19,081 nt of DNA from Evernia prunastri (lineage: Eukaryota; Ascomycota; Lecanoromycetes; Lecanorales; Parmeliaceae). The stretch spans positions 1-19,081 of the forward strand of contig NKYR01000230.1 of assembly GCA_003184365.1 (NCBI GenBank), in the 5' to 3' direction. Position numbers and translations under genes: made by a program. Shown in pieces: positions 9,160 through 18,663 of this stretch. The first letter of the stretch is position 1; the number at the start of each line of letters is the position of its first letter. The notes beneath the pieces were generated by a model. It saw only the letters and a program-made list of their open reading frames with translations, did not search any database and was not told the origin of the DNA.

Positions 9160-11019
9160 ATGGCCGCCCTCAATGCCTCGGTGGAGAGCAAATCCCCACC
9201 CCGAGTCAGAACCGTCAAAAGACCTCTGGGACCTCAGCTTCTGACTTTCGTCTTCACCTTCCTGCAGCCTGCTACGTTTATGTTGCTGAGTACCTTGAAA
9301 GAGCAACCGATCAAAGCTGCGACCAGAAAGCATGGACCTCCGCCTTCTTCAACTCCCCCGCCCTCTTCTCCACGCCAGCTTGACAATATATTCATTGACG
9401 CCTTAGCCAAAGCCTGTCTATGCCGGCAGCATACTAGTGCCAGCATAGCCCAATCGATTGCTTCGAACCCTGGTTATCTGTATCACAAGGCCAAGCGGAG
9501 AAAACCCGATCACGCTGGGAGGCAGATACGGCATCTACATCGCGCTTCTATGCCCCAGTACCCTCATGCGACTCTACGAACTCTCACCCGTGATGAATAC
9601 CTGAACATGCTGGATTACTATAAAGAATCATACAGCACCCAGGCGGGCGGTTTGGCCGAGCGACCATCAACCACATGGACTTCGACTACGTTGGATAGTG
9701 AAAATGCCACAATCCCGCCTGCGGAAGTGCATGTAGGTACCGAAGAGCTACAGTCGCTAGCGTCTGGACAAATAGAGAATAAAGATCTACCAGCTGTGGC
9801 TCAGCTGCTGAAGGTTTTGGACAGGGACGATTGTACACATGAAGAAGCTTTCGAAGCCTACTCTGCTTTGCCATTCCCTCGGGTTTCCTATCTCTCATTC
9901 TTTACTCGTCGGCTGCTTTTTCGTCGACTCTCTGTCTTAGAAAGGAAAGGCAGAACTTCGAAGATGCGCTATCTATCTGTAGTAGACGACATGAAGGCTA
10001 CAGATCTGCCGATGGTGGCCGCGGAATGGAACAGTGCGATGGCTTTTTGCGGGCAATGTTTTGCGCATATTACAGGGACAGATGTTGAAAACGCGTTGAG
10101 AATGTGGAAGGAAATGGAGCAAGAAGCAAACGTTAGAGGGGGAACCGTAACCTTCAACATCCTTTTCGATATGGCCGCCAAAGCAGGGAAGTTTACGCTC
10201 GCAGAAATGATTTTGAAAGAAATGGGGGACAGGAGATTAACATATAACCGCTATTCTCGCACTGCCTTCATCTTCTACCACGGCATTAGGGGAGATGGCG
10301 ATGGCGTGCGAAGGGCCTATCGTGATTTTGTCGAAGCGGGCGAAATCGTGGACACAGTAGTTTTGAACTGTGTGATCACATCATTGATTCGAGCTGGAGA
10401 GCCCGCAGCTGCAGAGCAGGTCTACGAACGCATGAAGCGCATGCATACAAAACAGAGCGGTCACCGTGTGCTTCCGGGCAACTGGAGAGAAGTTCGCGAC
10501 CTAGGTCGTCTGCTCAACCGAGCAGCGCAGCGTTTCAGAAACGATCCAGCGAAATCACAGCAATTGCGAGAAGAGCAATCCATTGCCCCGGACTTACAAA
10601 CTTACGCCCATTTCGTTGAGTATCATGTGTGCCAGACTGGCGAACTCCGGCGCATTGCCGTTCTTCTGGCCGAAATGCAACAATTGGGAGTACCCATGCA
10701 TGGACGTATTTTCACCAAGCTCTTCAAAGGCTTCACCTACCATGGTGGCGTACGATACACCTCTTGGACCCGAGCTCGCCTGGAAATGGTATGGGTGTCG
10801 ATGCTGGATGTATTGGATCAGGGGCTCGATGATGTACGCGTGATGAAGTGGATGGTGCTCTGGGCCGTCCAAGCCTTTCGGCGTTGCGCTGGGCGACAAA
10901 GGACGCTGGAAGTCTGGAGCGAGTTGAGACCGAGATGGAAGCCCGACGATGGGGATATGGAATTTGTGATATCCGTACTCAGAGATATACTCCCAGTCGA
11001 TAGCAGTTATGGTAAATGA
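9160..11019 (+). CDS. Pentatricopeptide repeat (PPR) protein, probably mitochondrial
   Basis: A single open frame of 619 residues. PPR-type helical pairs are visible at about residues 329-360 (TVTFNILFDMAAKAGKF, then LAEMILKEMGDRRL), about 398-425 (TVVLNCVITSLIRAGEP, then AAEQVYERMKRMH) and about 475-525 (DLQTYAHFVEYHVCQTGEL, then VLLAEMQQLGV). The N-terminal 80 residues are basic and proline-rich without acidic clusters, compatible with mitochondrial import. PPR proteins of this kind usually bind organellar RNA and act in its maturation or translation; the RNA target cannot be read from the sequence. I do not recognise a specific yeast orthologue. The start is tentative: the first about 70 codons lack family landmarks, and another frame is open over 9138-9383. 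Confidence 0.8.
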   Translation: MAALNASVESKSPPRVRTVKRPLGPQLLTFVFTFLQPATFMLLSTLKEQPIKAATRKHGPPPSSTPPPSSPRQLDNIFIDALAKACLCRQHTSASIAQSIASNPGYLYHKAKRRKPDHAGRQIRHLHRASMPQYPHATLRTLTRDEYLNMLDYYKESYSTQAGGLAERPSTTWTSTTLDSENATIPPAEVHVGTEELQSLASGQIENKDLPAVAQLLKVLDRDDCTHEEAFEAYSALPFPRVSYLSFFTRRLLFRRLSVLERKGRTSKMRYLSVVDDMKATDLPMVAAEWNSAMAFCGQCFAHITGTDVENALRMWKEMEQEANVRGGTVTFNILFDMAAKAGKFTLAEMILKEMGDRRLTYNRYSRTAFIFYHGIRGDGDGVRRAYRDFVEAGEIVDTVVLNCVITSLIRAGEPAAAEQVYERMKRMHTKQSGHRVLPGNWREVRDLGRLLNRAAQRFRNDPAKSQQLREEQSIAPDLQTYAHFVEYHVCQTGELRRIAVLLAEMQQLGVPMHGRIFTKLFKGFTYHGGVRYTSWTRARLEMVWVSMLDVLDQGLDDVRVMKWMVLWAVQAFRRCAGRQRTLEVWSELRPRWKPDDGDMEFVISVLRDILPVDSSYGK

Positions 11020-11729
11020 GCGCTCAACATGCAGTACGCATTGTTTTGCTCCCCATAGAATAACAAAAAGGCCACAAACACCAAATCCCCATCATTCGTT
11101 GCATGACTGTTTAGCATGTACAGGGTGAGACCAAGGCTGATGCGCAGCATTTTTCACAACGTCAAGAGCTCAGATGAGCATTTTAGCAAGTGCACCACGG
11201 GCATTCACTGACAATAGTAGCCCACAAAGCGAAAGATTCATGATGCGGCGGTCAGTGACCCAAAATCGTGCCTATTCTTAAAAGTAGTTAAATATGTTTC
11301 AGTGGTTTAGGTCATTGTTCACCTATGTACATCATGCTAAAAATTTGGGCGATCTCTCATGCGCTCTTCGCAGCATGTTCATTCACACAGACGTGTCTCG
11401 TACCAAGGAAGAGTAATAACAAGTCACTTCGAGCGTCTGCCGCGCAAGAGGGGGTGTTTCGAGGATGGTTGTATCGTGATCGCTTGCACACCAGAAGAAC
11501 CAGATCCGGACACTGATCTGCCAAGATGAGGAGGGTAACGGCGGCCCATCGTTGCGAAACTCGTGGATTAAGATTTCTGGTGGTCCGATATCCCGGCAAA
11601 GGACCAGAAGAACGAAGTTTGTCAAGACTTTGGGGTTCGACACTCGTAGTTCATCACAAAGTTTACCTTCTTTTCGCTCTTCAGATTGGTCAGCTCACAG
11701 GGTCTCATCTCATAAGGTCTTTCACTCTT
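11020..11729. other. Convergent intergenic region, PPR gene / ICE2
   Basis: 710 bases between the stop codons of two convergent genes. Small overlapping frames near 11325-11812 have no family resemblance and look like chance. The stretch presumably holds both 3' untranslated regions. Confidence 0.5.
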
Positions 11730-13101
11730 TCAATCCGCTTTCCAATGTGTTGTCAAACCTCCGTCAAGGTCCTCCTTTCCTAGGTACAGCTCCAACGCAT
11801 ACATCCCCATAGTCGCTGCCACATTGACCCATCTCCAAAAATTGCCTCCAGCGTCACCTCCTTGGCTCGTCCACCAGTCACCGTCGCCGCCATCTCCGCT
11901 TGTTGATGCAAAATGCTGCATTAGGAGGCTAGTGTAGACAGCAATCAGAATGCTGGGGCTAAACCAGCTAAGTAATCCGAGAATCTGGCCTGCGCCATCC
12001 GAATCCTCGAGGGACGCTTCCTGGGACAGTGCACGTGCTCCAGATTCACGGACAGCCGGTATGATACGTGTGGAGGCGTAGAGAACGAAAAGGCGATAAG
12101 CGAGTGAGATGATCACCGACGGGGTGATTGTGCTCAGTGCTGCGATGATGAAATTGAAAGCTGCAGGTATTGCGGAAGGCAAAACTGATAGAGCCTGTAA
12201 AAGGGTGGTGTACGAAGCCATAATGATTGGCGGAAACGGAGGAAAATCCGCTGCTTCAGCTGGAAGTGGTAGTGGCTCGACAGGGTTTGTGGGCTGGTAG
12301 TCGGTGAAGATTTGGTAAAGACACAGGACAATGTATGCGAATAGGAGTGAACTTTCGACAGGGTTTCCTTTCCCGCTGCCGATACCCCAAGCGCAGAGAA
12401 AAACGGCGCAAGTGATTGTTATGCCGATAAGAGTGGCATCGACGTTACCGATTTCTGGAAAACGAGTCACCCTCCAGAGGAAGTAAACCGAGCTCGAGAT
12501 CACGGACGCAGATATGACAAGCAAGCCGATCTAAAAGACAGTCGTTAGATACGCACAGATAGATCGGGGAAGAACATACCATCCAGCTATCGCTCCTGCC
12601 TTCCCTATTAACAAGCCACCTAGTAATCTGGCCTGCAGCTTGAATGACTAAAAGACTACAGAATCCCTCGCTTAGCTGGAAGACTGGGGTTGACCATCTG
12701 AGGACCTTGTCCCAGCTTCCCACAGTCGCTGTCTCTGCCAGTCCGTCGGGCCCGAATATCCATTCCCAAACTGAAGCATTTTGGGCTCTTTTACCGCTGA
12801 ACGTCCTCTCAACCCAGCTGCTGTTATCGACGGGCTCGACTGAAAATCGATTCAACGACCATATCAGGAGTGTGGGCAACACCGCCCATTGTGTCCAAGC
12901 GATGAGTTTGACCAAGGTAGATCGATATCGTGACCTCTCTGGGGTTGCCAAACGCAGTATCGAGTAGGAGAAGTAGAAGGAGGCGATTGAGAGGGAGAAT
13001 GCAAGGCCACAAGCCCGCCCGCCAACGTCGAAAGCCAAGGGTATGCTAAGGATTATTGACGTTAAAAAGACGACGGACGAGAATACCCTCAAGATCCACA
13101 T
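11730..13101 (-). CDS. ICE2: Ice2-family ER membrane protein
   Basis: Exons 13101-12580 and 12530-11730, joined over a 49-nt GTATGT...TTTTAG intron, give 440 residues; yeast Ice2 is about 490. It has many hydrophobic segments and no soluble catalytic domain. Family blocks are IPLAFDVGGRACGLAFSL (about 20-37), LPTLLIWSLNRFSVEP, WDKVLRWSTPVFQLSEGFC, VIQAAGQITRWLVNR, then after the junction VDATLIGITITCAVFLCAWG, YIVLCLYQIFTDYQPTNPV, ITPSVIISLAYRLFVLYAST, IIPAVRESGARALSQEASLE and WFSPSILIAVYTSLLMQHF. Known role in yeast: inheritance and shape of cortical ER, ER-lipid droplet contact and restraint of the Nem1-Spo7/Pah1 lipid phosphatase branch. Divergent from MYG1, about 745-765 bp upstream. The match is strong over the whole length. 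Confidence 0.95.
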
Positions 13102-13845
13102 GAGCTCTAACAGCGCTCAAGGCGCGCACCAAATTCTGTATGGATAGTTCAGCGTTGAAGTTTATAGCAGACGGCTGGGCCTGAAAAGGGAGGGGGATCT
13201 AAGGTCTTTTCCTGCGCTTGAGAGGGAGATGAGGTTGATTGAACTTTAAAGTGAACATGCGTCTGAAAGTTGGTGAATGTTGAAAAAAGTGGTCGAGGAG
13301 GTAGAAGAAGATTTTTTATTTTTTTTATGACTTCGATAATTGCCTGTTCTTAAACGTTTGGAAGCAGGTTTATAGGTTGACCAATAGATTGCACTGTCGC
13401 GTGCAGTTTCGCTTTAACCTTGCAGGTAAAGGTCCTCGGTAGTCTCGTAAAATAATTGAATAGTGGAAGCTGCCTATCCTAAAAGTTTACTCAAACAAGG
13501 GGAAAACCCCCTAGTGCTAGATACTTAATCGTCGTTTTAAAACCAGGCTTCAATCAAGCATCTTTTGTACTTTTATATTGTTGTATTAGACTGATAGACA
13601 GTAGTAGAGTAAGGTAACGTCGATACTTCAGATACGCCCGTATTTCAATAAGTATGTAGGTAGTAAATATGATACCTTACTTCAGTTTGTACATATACTC
13701 TAAGTGAGTGTATCTAAGCATATTGGTCGCCGCAACCCATCTAAACCGCAGTGAAGGATCTGCGGTGTCCATATACTCTACCCACCCATTCACTCCTTTA
13801 ACATTCATTCACTCTTTTGACGTTAAAACTTTGAGTGATCTTTGC
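13102..13845. promoter_or_regulatory. Divergent ICE2/MYG1 upstream region
   Basis: A T-rich tract at 13312-13327 lies about 210 bp upstream of ICE2 and could help keep the shared promoter free of nucleosomes. GGGGAAAACCCC at 13499-13510 is a short hairpin-capable string. The stretch 13440-13700 is AT-rich and non-coding. No gene is seen. Confidence 0.45.
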
Positions 13846-13866
13846 ATGTTGCGCAACATCGTCAAA

Positions 13867-14959
13867 ATGACAGAAGCAAAGCGGTTGAGAATGGATCCCG
13901 GTCCCTTGATTGGCACCCACAAGTTTGTCTGATCTTCATTCATACTTTCAATCCCCAATTAACATTTCTAGCGGTCACTTCCACGCCGACGAGGCCCTCG
14001 CCGTTCACCTTCTGCGCATGCTCCCCACCTACAATCCATCTTCCCTCATTCGCACCCGCGACCCGGCTCTTCTCTCCACATGTCACACGGTCGTCGATGT
14101 TGGCGGCGAATACCACCCTGCCCAGAATCGCTATGATCATCACCAACGTACCTTTACTACCACGTTTCCCTCGCGCCCGACCAAATTGTCTTCCGCCGGC
14201 CTGGTCTACATGCACTTTGGGAAGCCGATCATAACTCTGCAAACGGGTTTAGATGAAGGTAGCGAGGAGGTTGATATCTTGTGGAAAAAGGTCTACGAAG
14301 ACTTCATCGAAGCACTGGACGCCCACGACAACGGCATCTCCGTTTATGATCCCTCCGAGACGAAAAGTCTCAAGAAACGGTTCTACGACGGGGGTATAGG
14401 CTTGGGCAGCTTGATTGGAGACCTCAATGCAAATTTCGAAGATCCATCCCCTGCCAAAACACTGGAGGAGGCACAAGAAGCTGAAGATGCCCGCTTTCTG
14501 CAAGCAAGCTCCCTTATGGGATCGAGCTTCGTAAGGAAATTACAATATTACCACCGTGCTTGGTTGCCGGCACGTACACTCGTGCATCAGACATACGACG
14601 CGCGCAAAGAGTACGATGCGGAAGGCAGGGTAATGCTGTTCCCTCGAGGTTGTCCATGGAAAGATCATTTGTACACACTTGAAGCGGAAAAGCCGGATGA
14701 AGAGAAAGTGCTGTTTGTTCTATATCCCGAAAGCGAGCATGAAGGTGCAAAATGGCGTGTGCAGGCCGTCAGTGTCAGCAAAGATAGCTTCCAAAGCAGG
14801 AAGCCGTTGCCAGATAATTGGAGAGGGGTGAGGGATGACCATTTGAGCGAGGTTAGTGGGATCGATGGCTGTATCTTTGCTCATGCAAGCGGCTTTATTG
14901 GAGGTAACAAAACCAGAGAAGGGGCGCTAGAGATGGCAAAGAAGGCTATCGTGATGTAG
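13867..14959 (+). CDS. MYG1: MYG1 exonuclease (DHH superfamily, UPF0160)
   Basis: Exons 13867-13922 and 13972-14959, joined over a 49-nt intron (GTTTGT...TTCTAG), encode 347 residues; yeast and human homologues are about 338 and 376. The junction rebuilds IGTHN-GHFHADEALA. Metal-site landmarks of the DHH fold are FHADEA (about 21-26), TRDPALLSTCHTVVDVGGEY and RYDHHQRTF. Later family blocks are TKLSSAGLVYMHFGKPII, IEALDAHDNGISVYD, RKLQYYHRAWLPAR and SGFIGGNKTREGALEMAKKA. Known role: MYG1 is a 3'-5' RNA exonuclease found in nucleus/nucleolus and mitochondria in animals. The ATG at 13867 has a good context (CAAAATGAC); an in-frame ATG at 13846 would add MLRNIVK. Convergent with IGO1. Confidence 0.95.
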
Positions 14960-15279
14960 AAGAAACGTGAAAGCAGGAAGAAAATCAAGGCATAGCGTGG
15001 CGTTTGATGGTTGAAAGCATTCAAGAGGTGAAGAGCCTCATGTCTCGACACAGCTATCTCGATTGGTCAAGTAGCTGCAAAAGCATAGAACAAAGTTGCC
15101 AGCCATCGCCTTGTGTGTGGGTACTCCGCAGTCCAATAACTCCGTGAACACCAGCCTCATCATTTCGCCCTCTAGAGTATTTTGCAAGATCGTAACTTGT
15201 TGCCAGCGTCAACACAACGCTCATCTCGCTACTGACTCTCGACATCACATTCCCCACGGTCTCGCGAAGTCCTCGAAGG
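14960..15279. other. Convergent intergenic region, MYG1 / IGO1
   Basis: 320 bases between two stop codons. Short frames on both strands carry no recognisable protein. Probably two facing 3' untranslated regions. Confidence 0.5.
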
Positions 15280-15866
15280 TCAATGCTGCGACCGGATGGG
15301 TACACCCTCCTTTGCTGGCGGACTACTTGCACTTCCCCGCTCTGGGCTCTTTGGGCTAAGCACGCTTCCCTCGTCCACGCTCGTCTCCCTCTGTAAGAAG
15401 CTGCTCTCTTTCACAGGACTGCCGCTCGATGCACCGGGGATTGAGCCATTGGTAGCACCATTACCGTTACCATTACTTCCACTGGTGGGGCCCGGAGAGC
15501 TCAAATGGGGTATGTTCTCTGGTAGTGGATGTTGGCTTCCAATAGAAGTGACGCCGCCTTCAGATGCCTTGCCGGCTTTGGAGAGTGCGTAGTCACCGGA
15601 GTCGAAGTACTTGCGCTCCTAGTCGGGTCATAATATTAGTGTCAAAGATTGGAGACAAGGGGAGGTAGGGACGGACTTTGAGCTTGTTCTGTAGGAGGTC
15701 TTTCTTATTGGGCAATTTCCCGTAGAGACGAAAAAGCTTTTGCTCCTCATCATTGAGAGACTGTGGAATATATTAGTGATCCTCAAGTACTTTGTTTAGT
15801 TTGGCCGGGTGTTAATGGGTTGTCGCTCACGCTGATGTCCACCTTGTTCTTCTGGTGAGGGTTCAT
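15280..15866 (-). CDS. IGO1: Igo1/alpha-endosulfine PP2A inhibitor
   Basis: Three exons, 15866-15831, 15760-15677 and 15618-15280, with introns of 70 and 58 nt, give 152 residues. The order is MNPHQKNKVDIS, SLNDEEQKLFRLYGKLPNKK then DLLQNKLK, and ERKYFDSGDYALSKAG, which contains the invariant FDSGDY motif with Ser47 as the expected phosphosite. A serine/glycine/asparagine-rich tail follows, including IGSQHPLPENIPHLSSPGP. Known role: Rim15/Greatwall phosphorylates this serine and the protein then inhibits PP2A-B55, which controls quiescence entry, mRNA protection and mitosis. Only the last exon looks like a gene when unspliced. The second intron begins GTCCGT, a less common donor, but the LK-ER junction is fixed by family conservation. 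Confidence 0.95.
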
Positions 15867-16114
15867 AATGAGAGACCCACAACGGGGTTAATTGATAGTA
15901 TCTAGCTTTGAGGAGCCGCGATCCAAGTCTAGCTGTAGCGGTAGCTGGATGACCAGCTCTCGATAGGCAAGTAACTTGAGCTTCGCGATACGTCCGATAG
16001 TAATATATCAGACGGGGCTATTGCCAGCTTAAGGTTGGCGGTAAGGAGTAAGTTGGAGATAGCTTTGATCACCCTAAGGCTTACGGAGTGTAGGTTGCTG
16101 GTACTCTAGGAGGT

Positions 16115-16144
16115 AACAAGGGCACTGATAACAAGGGCACTGAT
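16115..16144. repeat. Perfect tandem duplication, 2 x 15 bp
   Basis: AACAAGGGCACTGAT occurs twice without a gap (16115-16129 and 16130-16144), 250-280 bp upstream of IGO1. Confidence 0.85.
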
Positions 16145-16312
16145 AGCGGTGGTGGTTGTAGATTCCAGGCGGCGGAATGCCTGGCAATGATAGCAGAAGC
16201 AGAGAACGAATAGGGTCTATGGATGGAGAAGATGTGTTGGTTGAAAGGAAGGTACCTACTGGTTTTGAAGGTGATGGAGGTAATGAGGTATAGAAGGTTG
16301 TGAGACGTGAGC

Positions 16313-16336
16313 TGTGAGTGTGAGTGTGAGTGTGAG
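16313..16336. repeat. Hexamer microsatellite, (TGTGAG)4
   Basis: Four consecutive TGTGAG units in the IGO1/SFM1 shared upstream region. Confidence 0.85.
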
Positions 16337-16622
16337 GGGAGGACGAAATTACTTTGGGATCGACTTCATAGCGGACTATTATGAAATGGTTTTCTTTGTT
16401 AGCTCCCGAGGCGTTGTTCCTATTGGTCAATTCTCTGATTATCTGATATGTTGATAAGTCACAAGCCCACCAAACATTTTCCTTGCCTTTTGCCTATTTA
16501 TTTTCCCTTGCCTCTCTTTTTTCTGTCAGATACCAACAAAGTCGATCTCAGGGAATAACAATCTGTAAGTCCCGGGAAGCTCACTTTGATCGGGGATAAT
16601 CTCAAGTTCATTACATTCGAGA

Positions 16623-17485
16623 ATGGCAAACCTCTCCGGCAAAAAGATTACAAGCTATATCGTCGAGCATTTAGATCCTGAGCTTGGACCATGGTCCACC
16701 CTAGAGTACCGATCAATCGCTCAAGAGTCTGCCAAAGCTGGCGTCAGATTCTTGTTGACCTCCGTCCCACAAGTTATGTCCTTACCACCGGAGCTTCGAG
16801 GTCTTGAATCTTTGATAATAGAACATCAGAGTGTAGAGGAGCTTTTTCAAGAGGACAGGGGACGAGTGTGCTTGCTTGACCCAGCCGCCACCCTTGAACT
16901 GAGTCCGGAAGATGGGACCAAATTCGATGTCTTTTTGTTTGGCGGCATCTTGGGTATGACACCCATGGAGTTATCGGGATAAAAAAAGAATTGGTTGACT
17001 TTTGAGATCAGGTGATGATCCGCCTCGCGGTAAGGCAGAAACGTCCGACGTGGTATTATTAGGCAGGCACTAAGTCAAGTGTAGACAGAACATCCGAGCT
17101 GCGGAAGAAAGGCTTCAGTGGGAGGAGGCTAGGTCCGATACAAATGACCACAGACACGGCAGCACGCGTGACTCGGACCGTAATACAGCAGAAAGGTTAA
17201 TGAAACCCTGCGCTTATGACATGTGCTCTGGAGGCTAAATGGTCATCGTAGTCCCGCTGAAGGACATACAATACGTCGATTATCCCGAGTTGGAAATCGA
17301 TGAACACGAAAGCACGGAGATGCCTTTCCGCTACATGAAGGATGCCAACGGTTTGCCTTGCATGCCAGAAGTCAGTTGCAAAATGTCCAATCTAGATAAC
17401 CAGGCAATGATATCTCTAACTCGTATAGGGCATGCTGAACTTGATCAAGGCGGACTCGGAGAAGGGATTTGGCGACTTGCTCTGA
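16623..17485 (+). CDS. SFM1: Sfm1-like SPOUT arginine methyltransferase
   Basis: Five exons, 16623-16953, 17012-17029 (an 18-nt microexon), 17085-17195, 17252-17370 and 17429-17485, with introns of 58, 55, 56 and 58 nt, give 211 residues; yeast Sfm1 is 213. Landmarks are ITSYIVEHLDPELGPWSTLE (residues 9-28), RVCLLDPAATLELSPEDG, FDVFLFGGILG, GDDPPRDRTSELRKKGF across two junctions, GRRLGPIQMTTDTAARVT, IQYVDYPELEIDEHESTEMP and, at the end, MPEGMLNLIKADSEKGFGDL. The glycine-rich loops and GRRLGPIQMTTDTA belong to the knotted SAM-binding fold. Known role in yeast: methylates one arginine of ribosomal protein Rps3; homologues are often labelled SAM-dependent RNA methyltransferase. Divergent from IGO1 and convergent with SMN1. 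All five junctions keep frame. Confidence 0.93.
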
Positions 17486-17777
17486 GCGATTACCACTGGT
17501 GACCTGATAGCATGATGTGTATGCCAACGACGATGTATGCTAACGACAAGCGTTATAAAGCTTGCGATTACTCAAAACCCGGCTAGACTTGTCGCGCTAG
17601 ACGCTCCTAATTAAACCGATGTGAGCACAGGGTTACGAAACAAAGGCGAGTTGTGTACCTTGCAGTCCGACACTTGTCTGATATCTTTGCTCTTCGAGAC
17701 TTGCGAAAAAAGAGCTTCTTGTGTCAACCACAGATAAGCCTCTGCGATCACATTTCTTGAACTGGTTCTAAACGGAT

Positions 17778-18573
17778 TTACTTGGACGGAGTTGTCTGTT
17801 GTTGTTGCTGTCCTTCATACAATCCAGTATAATATCCTGCATAGTACCAAGACATCATAAGATTCTTGAGGGTTTCATCTTTTACTACACAGAACTCAGT
17901 CAGGTTCCACCATACGTTGACAGTAAGCTAAAGTCAGGGGATCTCACCACTGTTGATAACTGCATTAGGCATCCCTGGTTCTTCTTTTTCGTCCATCGCA
18001 GTGCTGCCATTGGCTATTTGTTCCTTTGGTTCAAACTCAATTGCCGAGGGTTCCTGATGACAAATAAGCCGTGCTGAAAAGAATACTGCTTTCGCTGGCC
18101 CTTTACGTGAGAAGTTTCGTTCAAGTCGCCGTTAGCGTAGACCTCAGGTTCCTCCTCCAACTCTCCGTCTTCCAACCCTTCCGATGAGATGCCGTTAGAC
18201 TGTGTGCCAGCTGCTGCTTGGCGAAGACTCTTTCCAGTCAAATGTGCGCCTCGGTCTTCAAATCTAGCCTCCTTGTTATCCAGCTCTTCTGGTGAGATAC
18301 CGTTAGTCTGCATGCCGGCTGCTGCCTGGCGAAGGCCATCTTCAGTCATATGGGCGTCCTGTTCTCCAGCTCCAGCGTCATTAATCACATCTTCAACACG
18401 CTCACCGCGCGCATGTATACTATGATAGAGCTATATTGAATTTTAGCACGAAACGAGGTTTTATTGGAAGTACGAAGTACCTTGTATTCTGCGAGGGCAT
18501 CATCCCAGGACTGCAGTAAAGCAGAGTCGTCCCAGACTTCCGCTTGTGAAAGCTGCTTTCTTTTCTTTCCCAT
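17778..18573 (-). CDS. SMN1: Survival motor neuron (SMN) homologue
   Basis: Four exons, 18573-18481, 18430-18107, 18053-17948 and 17884-17778, with introns of 50, 53 and 63 nt, give 209 residues. The N-terminus (LSQAEVWDDSALLQSWDDAL, residues 8-27, then EYK-LYHSIHARGERVEDV across the first junction) is the Gemin2-binding segment; human SMN has a comparable WDDTALI block. There is no Tudor domain, as expected for fungal SMN. The middle is acidic and holds two copies of a 36-residue repeat. The C-terminus has the oligomerising YG box: LKNLMMSWYYAGYYTGLYEG (residues 180-199), then polyglutamine. Known role: assembly of Sm rings on spliceosomal snRNAs. ATG 18573 is the first in its frame; a MITE-like element begins 91 bp upstream. 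The SH-EP junction (18107/18053) is the least constrained. Confidence 0.93.
18150..18365 (-). repeat. Two in-frame 108-bp tandem repeats within SMN1
   Basis: The period is exactly 108 bp (for example CCGTTAG at 18192 and again at 18300). Protein copies are residues 57-92 (AHMTEDGLRQAAAGMQTNG onward) and 93 to about 123 (AHLTGKSLRQAAAGTQSNG onward). Similarity is clearest in about 86 bp of each unit, and fades at the outer edges. Confidence 0.85.
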
Positions 18574-18663
18574 CTTTGCAAGAAGGTGTTGGGTTGTAGC
18601 TTCTTGGACATTTGAAGCCTTTAATTTGTTCAAGGTCTGCGGGTAGGACTACGAGTAGCGTCC

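Larger units (their letters stand above)
15867..16622. promoter_or_regulatory. Divergent IGO1/SFM1 upstream region
   Basis: 756 bases between divergent starts. Purine-rich on the + strand from about 16100 to 16340, thus pyrimidine-rich on the IGO1 sense strand, and pyrimidine-rich on the + strand near 16470-16525 before SFM1. Two small tandem repeats are listed separately. A minus-strand frame at 16074-16430 is low in complexity and overlaps both repeats; I do not call it a gene. Confidence 0.5.

Noticed and set aside
11325..11812. Several short overlapping frames between the PPR gene and ICE2.
   Set aside because: They overlap on both strands, resemble nothing and lie between two convergent stop codons, where 3' untranslated regions are expected.
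16074..16430. Minus-strand 118-residue frame as a gene.
   Set aside because: It is low in complexity and made partly of the tandem repeats (THTHTHT and a doubled YQCPC), with no family resemblance; it lies in a promoter/leader region of IGO1.
404..18573. The gene set as one functional cluster or new system.
   Set aside because: The genes belong to unrelated housekeeping pathways, alternate in strand and have separate upstream regions; nothing indicates co-regulation.
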